Of a stretch of DNA of 19,702 nucleotides, positions 14,122 to 19,702 are shown one piece after another. Each line of letters opens with the position of its first letter. Positions within the stretch are counted from its first letter, which is position 1. This DNA is from Oscillospiraceae bacterium (GTDB taxonomy: Bacteria; Bacillota; Clostridia; Oscillospirales; Acutalibacteraceae): positions 1 through 19,702 of the forward strand of contig JAISWM010000046.1 of assembly GCA_031270785.1 (NCBI GenBank), given 5' to 3'. The notes below the pieces were generated by a model that was not told where the DNA came from, did not search any database, and was given only the letters and a program-made list of their open reading frames with translations. Both the position numbers and the translations under genes were made by a program.

Positions 14122-14208
14122 GGTCATGTCTCAAAATAGTTGGAACTCATTCTTTCCCCCTGCGTTCTAGCGGGTAGAAAATATTACCAACTAATTTGGA
14201 TCACAACC
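14122..14208 (+). repeat. Family A repeat (A16)
   Basis: GGTCATGTCTCAAAATAGTT to GGATCACAACC; its hairpin is partly decayed (CCCCCTGCGTTCTAGCGGG). It lies upstream of radC. At 14050-14067, before it, is the motif shared with 3368-3385. Confidence 0.78.
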
Positions 14209-14344
14209 ACATAAATAAAATTGTTATTAAAATTGTATTTTTGCTAATAGTCATTAAATTAAACCACATTACTTAAGATTATAGCATATTATGATTTAAT
14301 TGTCAACTTAATTTTAATAAATAATTTCAAAGCAAGCTCAATAA

Positions 14345-14438
14345 AGCCATGTCACAAAAAAGTTAAAATTTCTTCTTTTTTCCCCACCGCCGCAGGTGGG
14401 GAGAAAGATATTGTTACCAACTAATTTGGATCACTACC
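14345..14438 (+). repeat. Family A repeat (A17)
   Basis: GCCATGTCACAAAAAAG start, GGATCACTACC end. The stem CCCCACC / GGTGGGG differs from the common CCCCGCC / GGCGGGG by a paired change. The flanks share CTCAA (14337 and 14439), a weak trace of a target duplication. Confidence 0.78.
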
Positions 14439-14489
14439 CTCAAAGGATGTTTATACTTAAAATAAAAGTACTGGTTTCATATCAAAAAA

Positions 14490-14565
14490 TCTTTAAAACA
14501 GTTACATTTTTATTTTCCCCGCTACTGGCGGAGGAAAGAAACGTAAATAACACCACGTTTCTAAA
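14490..14565. repeat. Family C repeat, cut by B1
   Basis: AACAGTTACATTTTTATTTT, hairpin CCCCGCTACTGGCGGAGG, then AACGTAAATAACACCACG and TTTCTAAA. The B1 element at 14566 follows directly. Confidence 0.5.
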
Positions 14566-14681
14566 TATAGCTGTTCCGTTTGAAAAGCGTCTGATTTTTA
14601 TGACTTTCTCCAGCCGTCGGCTGGGAGAAAGTACACGGATAAATTTACTTTTGAGGGCTGTTTTAAATCGTAACAGCTATA
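14566..14681 (+). repeat. Family B repeat, subtype B1
   Basis: TATAGCTGTTCCGTTTGAAA to AAATCGTAACAGCTATA, 116 bp, same orientation as the copy at 11909. The hairpin is built on CAGCCGTCGGCTG, with one base missing in its left strand. Confidence 0.85.
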
Positions 14682-14685
14682 ATTT

Positions 14686-14774
14686 GGTGGTGGGCCAAAT
14701 TTATTGATAATATCTTTTCCCCCCGCCATAGGCGGGGGGAAAAGAAGGGATTTCTACTATTTTGGGACACGACC
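14686..14774 (-). repeat. Family A repeat (A18) upstream of tRNA-Pro
   Basis: GGTGGTGGGCCAAATTTATT to GGGACACGACC, with a perfect stem TTTTCCCCCCGCC-ATA-GGCGGGGGGAAAA. It is flanked on both sides by CTATAATTT (14677-14685 and 14775-14783), so the target duplication is 8 or 9 bp. The left copy overlaps the end of the B1 element, so A18 inserted after B1. Confidence 0.85.
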
Positions 14775-14833
14775 CTATAATTTTGCTATACCGGTGATTA
14801 CGAGTTTGATAAACACTGCCAAAAGTCGAGGTA

Positions 14834-14863
14834 TTGACAAATATTACTCTGTATAATTATAAT
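14834..14863 (+). promoter_or_regulatory. Promoter of tRNA-Pro
   Basis: TTGACA (14834-14839), an 18-base spacer and TATAAT (14858-14863), 11 bases before the tRNA. An additional TATAAT lies at 14852-14857. Confidence 0.8.
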
Positions 14864-14874
14864 AAGCTATGTTT

Positions 14875-14951
14875 CGAGGTGTAGCTCAGTTTGGTAGAGT
14901 GCTTGGTTTGGAACCAAGATGCCGCAGGTTTTAGCTCTGTCACCTCGACCA
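14875..14951 (+). tRNA. tRNA-Pro (anticodon UGG), unusual T loop
   Basis: The acceptor stem CGAGGTG pairs with CACCTCG and is followed by A and an encoded CCA. The D arm is GCTC...GAGT with GG in the loop. The anticodon stem CTTGG / CCAAG carries the loop TTTGGAA, so the anticodon is TGG. The T arm reads GCAGG-TTTTAGC-TCTGT instead of the usual GCAGG-TTCGAAT-CCTGT. C56 is replaced by T, purine 57 by T, and the conserved G53-C61 pair becomes G-T. The rest of the cloverleaf is sound and a strong promoter precedes it. Either this is a functional but divergent tRNA or one that is beginning to decay. Confidence 0.88.
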
Positions 14952-15272
14952 GTGTGGCGTTAGTAAAATTTTGCTTTCCTATCCCCCCGATGCAGAGCAT
15001 GCGGGGCGTTACGGCGGGTTTGCATGCTCCCTTTTGGAAGCACGCTCGCAAAAATCAATGAATACGCGGCCTTCTAGGTCTGGGAATTAGACCCTAAATT
15101 AGATTAAAATATAAAATAAATTTTCAATCTAAAATATTTAATTCTAATCTTAAATTTAAATTTTAATCGCTTTTTATTGGCCACGGCAAACGCATGAGAT
15201 TTAACTAAAACTTAAAATAGAAATTGAGACAAAAATGAACTAAAAATGATAAAATCACCAATAGAAGGCGAG
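14952..15272. other. Non-coding stretch after tRNA-Pro: GC-rich inverted repeat, then AT-rich block
   Basis: No credible gene. Bases 14995-15002 (GAGCATGC) and 15022-15029 (GCATGCTC) form an 8-bp inverted repeat around a 19-base GC-rich loop. After this come GGTCT/AGACC at about 15077-15093 and a TTAGATT/AATCTAA repeat (15099-15132) in very AT-rich DNA. A weak candidate promoter for the SNF2 gene (TTGAGA, 18 bases, GATAAA) lies near 15223-15252. Confidence 0.4.
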
Positions 15273-15359
15273 GAGTGGATCAAATTAGTTAATAATATCT
15301 TTTCCCCCTCGCCATAAGTAGGGAAAAATAAGAAGTTTCAATTATTTTAAGGCATGACC
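15273..15359 (-). repeat. Family A repeat (A19) upstream of the SNF2 gene
   Basis: It starts around GAGTGGATCAAATTAGTT and ends TTTTAAGGCATGACC; its hairpin is decayed. It ends 43 bases before the helicase start codon. Confidence 0.7.
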
Positions 15360-15402
15360 CAAAAATTATTCAAAAAATGGATTTGAAAGATGGGAGTTAA
15401 AG

Positions 15403-18400
15403 ATGCCAATTTCCATGAATGAACTTTATAGTAGGGCAGGGACTAAAAACTCCTTTTCAAAGGGCGTTTTGCTGTACAAAAGTCAGCGCGTAACAATAAA
15501 AAAGCAAGAAAACACTGAGGTCTTTGCCGAAGTCGAAGCATCCGGCGACCAAAAAAATTATAATATTTTTGTGCGGTTTAATCATCAAAATAAAGATAAA
15601 ATAGATGTTGCAACCTGCGACTGTGTGGCGTTTCGTCAGTATAAAGGGTTTTGCAAGCATATTATCGCGACTATTCTTGCAATTCAAGCTAATGCTCCGA
15701 AAGTTCGCTATTCTGACGTTGGAGTGCAGCGACTTATAGAAGCTTTCACCAAAAAAATCGTAAATAAAGTCTCGGAAAAAACTTGTAAAATCATATCCAT
15801 ACTAAACCTTGGTGACGGTATTCCATATTTATCATTTAAAATTAAAAGTACCGGTACTGAAAGAAGTTATGTTGTGCAATCCTTAAATAAATTAAAGTAC
15901 AATTTTGAAATTGGTGCTTCATCACTTTACGGTAAAAATCTTGAAATAATTCATTGCAAGGAGTGTTTTAGCCCCGAAAGTATACCGATTTTAAACTTCT
16001 TCCTAAGAAACTGGGACGAGTTCAAAAATGAAAAATTAGCACAGTATTTGGGCATGTATCTTGATGACAGCAAGTTTATGATTTTGGATTCTGAAATGTT
16101 TGAGGAATATTTAAAAATTGTTCCTGAAAATGATTTTTTTGTCAGTGATGGCGGAAAACCCAGTATTTGCAAAATTATCGACAAAGCTTACATTTTTAAA
16201 TTTAAAATTGAAGAGGAAAAAAGCGGATATAATTTGAAATTTGCAAATAATATAAACCCCAACCAAATTATAAAATCCGGAGATCATATTTACATTTACA
16301 GAAACGATGAAATAATCAGAGTTTCAAAAGATATTTCCGAAGCGGTTTCTCCAATTATTTTTGAAATTTTGAAATCTTATAAAAAAAGTATCTTTGTTGC
16401 TGAAAAAGATATAACTGTACTTATGACCGGGGTCATCAAGCCAATTGAGCCGTTCGCAAAAATCGAAATGCCCGAAAAACTCGAAAAATTAAAACCGCCA
16501 AATCTGGTTACAAAAGTGTATTTTGATAAGTATGATAAAGACGGCGCGAAAGCAAAAATGACGTTTTCTTATGGTGAAAAAACATTTGGGGCTTTCGAAC
16601 CAAAATATAGGGACATAGCCTTTGATTTAGCCGGCGAAATAACAGCAGAAGCCGTTTTGAAAAAATATTTGAGCGCAGGTCTGACTTTGACATCACCTGC
16701 TGAGGTAATGACGGATGGAAAAATCGAGTCTTTATATTTGCTTGCAACCGAAGGGATTTCTGAAATATCTAAATTTTCGGAAGTTTATCTTTCAGAAGAT
16801 TTCAAAAATTTAAAAGTTAGGCCACCTGTTTCAGCAAGCGTTGGAGTCAAAGTTAAAGGCGGGCTTTTGGACATTAATTTCGACTTGCAAGGGCTGGACT
16901 TAAAAGAACTTTCAGATGTTTTGAAAAGTTATAAACATGCTCAGAAATATCATCGTTTGAAAGATGGCTCTTTTATAACAATTCAAAACAGTACCTTTGA
17001 AAAGCTTGCCGAAGTTGCAGACGAACTGGATTTATCGCCAAAAGAACTTGCAAAAGGTAACGCGAAGATGCCGCTGAGCCGTGCTTTTTATTTAGACAAA
17101 ACTTTGAAATCAAACGAAAGCTTAGAATTTAATCAGGACAAACAATTTAAAGATTTAGTCCATAAATTTTTTGATGATAAAAAGATAAGCTTTAAAATTC
17201 CCCCAAGTTTAAGCAAAACACTCAGAAACTATCAAAAAATTGGTTACAAATGGTTCAGGAAACTTTCGGAATTTAAGTTTGGCGGAATTTTAGCTGATGA
17301 CATGGGCCTCGGGAAAACTTTGCAAGTGTTGACTTTGCTGCTTTCTTGCAAACAAGAAAATACTGATGTTAAGCCGTCAATGGTTGTTTGCCCGGCGTCT
17401 TTAGTGCTTAACTGGGAAAGCGAATCCAATCGTTTCACACCTGAACTGAAAGTTATAACAATAAACGGAAACGCAGCGCAAAGGGATAAGAAAATTCAGG
17501 AAATACATGACTTTGATTTAGCTGTTACGTCTTATGATTACTTGAAGCGTGATATTGAAAAATACGAAAAAACGACTTTCAACTACGTTATTATCGACGA
17601 AGCACAGTTTATTAAAAACCAAAACACGCAAAGCGCAAAAGCAGTAAAAGCTCTGATTGGTAAAACTCGCTTTGCGTTGACGGGTACTCCGATCGAAAAT
17701 AGTTTAGCGGAGCTTTGGTCGATTTTCGACTTTTTAATGCCTGGTTTTTTGCTGGGTTATTCTAGGTTCAAGAAAAAATTTGAATCACCGATTGTTAAAA
17801 ATCAAGATAAAGAAGCCACAAAAAAACTACACGAAATGGTTAAGCCGTTCATTGTTAGACGGCTGAAATCTGATGTTTTAAAAGAATTGCCCGAAAAAAC
17901 CGAAAGTATAATAAAAGTTGAAGCCGGCGAAGAACAGAAAAAAATTTACACAGCAACACTTGTAAAATTAAAATCGGAACTCGCCAAAGAAACCAAAGAT
18001 TTAACGGACTCTCAAGGCAGAATTAAAATTTTGGCGGCACTTACAAAAATGCGGCAAATTTGTTGTGATCCATCTTTAATTTTCGAGAATTATACAGGCA
18101 AAAGTGCCAAAACAGAAGTTTGTATTGAATTAATTGAATCAGGAGTTGAATCGGGTCACAGAATTTTGCTGTTTTCGCAGTTTACCTCGATGCTTGATAT
18201 TTTAGAAGAAAAACTCAGAAATCTAAAAACAAAATACTTTAGGTTAGATGGTTCAACACCATCAAACAGCAGACTTGAAATGGTAAATAATTTTAACGCA
18301 AACGAAAACACGAAGATTTTTTTAATTTCTTTAAAAGCTGGTGGCACCGGGCTTAATCTTATAGGTGCAGATATGGTAATTCACTTCGACCCATGGTGGA

Positions 18401-18615
18401 ATGTTTCGGCACAAAATCAAGCAACAGACAGAGCTTACAGAATTGGGCAAAAACAAAACGTCAGTGTTTACAAGCTGATTGTAAAAGAAACGGTTGAAGA
18501 GCGCATTCTTGAAATGCAAAAAAGAAAAGCCAGAATTGCGGATGCAATCGTCCAAAAAGGCGGAGATGTTTTCAGTAAACTTTCAAAAGATGAATTGTTA
18601 GGGCTTTTTGAGTAA
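15403..18615 (+). CDS. SNF2-family helicase-like ATPase with SWIM zinc finger
   Basis: A 1070-residue Swi2/Snf2 ATPase of the bacterial type. Residues 72-86 form a SWIM zinc finger (TCDCVAFRQYKGFCKH: CxC...CxH). Then comes a long region typical of the bacterial SNF2-associated domain. The ATPase core has motif I at 627-639 (GGILADDMGLGKT), motif II as DEAQ at 732-735, and LTGTPIENSLAELWSIFDFL. The second lobe has LLFSQFTSMLDIL, SLKAGGTGLNLIGAD and DRAYRIGQ (about 1009-1016). Such proteins translocate on double-stranded DNA; the cellular role of bacterial members is poorly defined. The ATG at 15403 follows GGGAG by 6 bases. It stands alone, 450 bases after tRNA-Pro; acquisition at the tRNA is possible but not shown. 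Confidence 0.93.
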   Translation: MPISMNELYSRAGTKNSFSKGVLLYKSQRVTIKKQENTEVFAEVEASGDQKNYNIFVRFNHQNKDKIDVATCDCVAFRQYKGFCKHIIATILAIQANAPKVRYSDVGVQRLIEAFTKKIVNKVSEKTCKIISILNLGDGIPYLSFKIKSTGTERSYVVQSLNKLKYNFEIGASSLYGKNLEIIHCKECFSPESIPILNFFLRNWDEFKNEKLAQYLGMYLDDSKFMILDSEMFEEYLKIVPENDFFVSDGGKPSICKIIDKAYIFKFKIEEEKSGYNLKFANNINPNQIIKSGDHIYIYRNDEIIRVSKDISEAVSPIIFEILKSYKKSIFVAEKDITVLMTGVIKPIEPFAKIEMPEKLEKLKPPNLVTKVYFDKYDKDGAKAKMTFSYGEKTFGAFEPKYRDIAFDLAGEITAEAVLKKYLSAGLTLTSPAEVMTDGKIESLYLLATEGISEISKFSEVYLSEDFKNLKVRPPVSASVGVKVKGGLLDINFDLQGLDLKELSDVLKSYKHAQKYHRLKDGSFITIQNSTFEKLAEVADELDLSPKELAKGNAKMPLSRAFYLDKTLKSNESLEFNQDKQFKDLVHKFFDDKKISFKIPPSLSKTLRNYQKIGYKWFRKLSEFKFGGILADDMGLGKTLQVLTLLLSCKQENTDVKPSMVVCPASLVLNWESESNRFTPELKVITINGNAAQRDKKIQEIHDFDLAVTSYDYLKRDIEKYEKTTFNYVIIDEAQFIKNQNTQSAKAVKALIGKTRFALTGTPIENSLAELWSIFDFLMPGFLLGYSRFKKKFESPIVKNQDKEATKKLHEMVKPFIVRRLKSDVLKELPEKTESIIKVEAGEEQKKIYTATLVKLKSELAKETKDLTDSQGRIKILAALTKMRQICCDPSLIFENYTGKSAKTEVCIELIESGVESGHRILLFSQFTSMLDILEEKLRNLKTKYFRLDGSTPSNSRLEMVNNFNANENTKIFLISLKAGGTGLNLIGADMVIHFDPWWNVSAQNQATDRAYRIGQKQNVSVYKLIVKETVEERILEMQKRKARIADAIVQKGGDVFSKLSKDELLGLFE

Positions 18616-18629
18616 AAAAATGATTATTA

Positions 18630-18746
18630 TATAGCTGTTATGATTTAAAACAGTCCTCAAAAGTAAATTTATCCGTGTACTTTCTCCCAGCCGTCGGCTG
18701 GGAGAAAGTTATAGAAATTAGACGCTTTTCAAACGGAACAGCTATA
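18630..18746 (-). repeat. Family B repeat, subtype B1
   Basis: TATAGCTGTTATGATTTAAA to CGGAACAGCTATA, 117 bp, same orientation as 12943-13059. It has a perfect 14-bp stem CTTTCTCCCAGCCG / CGGCTGGGAGAAAG around a single base. It shares its terminal TATA with the family C element that follows. Confidence 0.88.
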
Positions 18747-18840
18747 GTAAAAGTCTTTGGAAACAGTGACGTTTTTGTTTTGTCCCCAACTTTCAGCGGG
18801 AGGGAAAAAAACATCACTGTTTCAAAAGGTTTTTACTATA
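18743..18840. repeat. Family C repeat, complete
   Basis: 98 bp with inverted ends TATAGTAAAAGTCTTTGGAA and TTCAAAAGGTTTTTACTATA, inner AACAGTGACG / CATCACTGTT, and a GC core. It serves as the type copy for family C. Confidence 0.8.
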
Positions 18841-18884
18841 TTTGGGGTCCTTAAACAAAAAAATATTTTGTGGAGAGAGTAAAT

Positions 18885-19328
18885 TTGAAAGAAATACAAA
18901 TATATACCGATGGAGCGTGCAAAGGCAATCCGGGTCCTGGCGGTTGGGGAGCTGTGCTTAAATATAATGATTATAGGAAAGAGCTTTCCGGATTTGTGCC
19001 GGATACCACAAATAACAGAATGGAAATACTTGCGGTGATAAAGGCTTTATTGGAGCTTAAAAAATCATGCGTTGTTAATATATTCAGTGACTCTCAGTAC
19101 GTATGCAATGCGGTTAACAAAGGCTGGGCAAAAAAGTGGCAAAAAAATAATTGGATGAAAAATAAAAAAGAAAAAGCTTTAAACACGGATTTATGGGAAG
19201 AGTTTTTAAAACTTTCAAAAAATCATAAAATAAGTTTTACCTGGGTTAGAGGGCATAACGGAAATGAAGAAAATGAAAGATGTGACAGATTAGCTGTTTT
19301 AGCTATAGAAAAAAATATTAGGGTTTAA
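18885..19328 (+). CDS. rnhA: Ribonuclease HI
   Basis: RNase HI cleaves the RNA strand of RNA-DNA hybrids, removing R-loops and primers. All catalytic elements are present: IYTDGACKGNPGPGGWGA (Asp), NNRMEI (Glu), FSDSQYVCNAVNKGW (Asp) and VRGHNGNEENERCDRLA (His and Asp). Length is 147 residues from the TTG at 18885, normal for the family. The TTG is chosen because GGAGAGAG (18872-18879) lies 5 bases upstream and MKEIQIYTDG is the usual start. An in-frame GTG at 18870 would overlap that ribosome binding site. It is preceded by B1 and C repeats, whose end TTTTTACTATATTT could supply a -10. Confidence 0.95.
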   Translation: MKEIQIYTDGACKGNPGPGGWGAVLKYNDYRKELSGFVPDTTNNRMEILAVIKALLELKKSCVVNIFSDSQYVCNAVNKGWAKKWQKNNWMKNKKEKALNTDLWEEFLKLSKNHKISFTWVRGHNGNEENERCDRLAVLAIEKNIRV

Positions 19329-19440
19329 CACTCTGGGTATGATTAAAACTTCAGATTTTAAAATTTTCGGTGGTGAGCGAGATAAATGTTGTTTCACCAA
19401 ACAATTCGCTGAAAAAATCAAAAATCAATAATAAGAGCAA

Positions 19441-19530
19441 TATAGCTGTTTCACTTGAAAAAGCACACTCATTTGTGTATCCTTTCACCGCAGGCCTGTG
19501 GGAAAAAAGTTACAAGAGTTTATACTTTTT
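19441..19530. repeat. Family B-like repeat, variant arms, partial
   Basis: It starts TATAGCTGTTTCACTTGAAA, with a hairpin near CACCGCAGGCCTGTGGG and an arm GTTACAAGAGTTTATACTTT that recurs inverted at 3055-3076 upstream of gltX. The usual right end is missing; a family A end follows. Confidence 0.55.
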
Positions 19531-19532
19531 AG

Positions 19533-19557
19533 ATTGTGGGCCAAATTAATTGATAAT
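19533..19557 (-). repeat. Family A end fragment (A20), cut by the IS
   Basis: ATTGTGGGCCAAATTAATTG and ATAAT form the family A end; the IS begins at 19558. Both IS copies in the window therefore sit in family A repeats, at different positions of the repeat. Confidence 0.7.
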
Positions 19558-19702
19558 AGATCTCCTCGGAAACTTATGATACGATAACAGAACCGAGACA
19601 GAACGGAGGACCAAAAAATGAACCATTTTGAAAAAACAAATACCCTTAGCAATGAGAATTTCAAACAAATAATCGGTGTCAAACGAGAAACTTTTGCGGC
19701 AA
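19558..19702 (+). mobile_element. Insertion sequence, left end, continues beyond the window
   Basis: It starts AGATCTCCTCGGAAACTTAT, the same end as the copy at 57-382. It has an 11-base addition (around CCGAGACAGAA) before the ribosome binding site relative to that copy. Confidence 0.75.
19618..19702 (+). CDS. IS5-like transposase, N-terminus, truncated by window end
   Basis: The ATG at 19618 is preceded by GGAGGA with a 7-base gap. The first 28 residues begin MNHFEKTNTLSNENFKQIIG and closely match the start of the copy at 333 (K9T and S12N substitutions among the first residues). Whether this copy is intact cannot be seen here. Confidence 0.75.
   Translation, partial: MNHFEKTNTLSNENFKQIIGVKRETFAA

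Noticed and set aside
14857..15051. Minus-strand reading frame of 64 codons across the tRNA
   Set aside because: It is antisense to tRNA-Pro and its downstream GC-rich DNA; no ribosome binding site or family resemblance.
19339..19431. 30-codon frame starting MIKTSDFKIFGGERDKCC after rnhA
   Set aside because: No properly spaced ribosome binding site and no recognised family. It could be a remnant of a gene, but there is not enough to call it.

Overview
The window looks like a chromosomal segment of a low-GC Clostridia-type Firmicute. The genes are clostridial in character (YajC, an LCP/LytR cell-wall ligase, FakA and RecG in their usual neighbourhood, RibF, RadC, a SWIM-SNF2 helicase, RNase HI). 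Ribosome binding sites are GGAGG-like and promoters are near-consensus TTGACA-17-TATAAT. Only about 70% is coding. Nearly every intergenic gap is packed with short hairpin repeats, and several genes are truncated or frameshifted, as in host-restricted genomes with relaxed selection. The host-restricted lifestyle is an inference.

Layout. Bases 1-382: 5' part of an IS5-like transposase gene (minus strand) broken by a repeat. 383-858: repeats and the yajC promoter. 859-1179: yajC (+). 1180-1520: tandem hybrid repeats. 1532-3013: gltX (-). 3014-3746: repeats. 3747-4761: LCP gene (+, apparent frameshift). 4895-5794 and 6123-6809: two unrecognised genes (-), each with a consensus promoter. 6896-8956: recG (-), preceded by a frameshifted small gene with a double-glycine-type leader and a zinc ribbon (8988-9252). 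9870-11531: fakA (-). 12068-12604: ribF lacking its kinase domain (-). 13273-13956: radC (-). 14875-14951: tRNA-Pro(UGG). 15403-18615: SNF2/SWIM helicase (+). 18885-19328: rnhA (+). 19558-19702: start of a second IS copy.

Four repeat families account for most of the non-coding DNA. Family A (about 20 copies, 85-97 bp) has imperfect terminal inverted repeats (GGTCGTGTCTCAAAATAGTT at one end, GGTTGTGGTCCAAATTAATT inward from the other) around a GC-rich hairpin; the orientation starting GGTC is called plus. Family B (about 107-117 bp) has ends TATAGCTGTT. Family C (about 98 bp) has ends TATAGTAAAA. Family D has ends TAGACCTGTCC and contains nested A copies. A copies show direct repeats of about 8 bp; B inserts at TA. 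No transposase for any family is visible here. A copies lie almost always in the same orientation relative to the neighbouring gene, and arms of different families are joined through their shared GC hairpins. This modular, apparently mobile, orientation-biased hairpin system is the most interesting content of the window.
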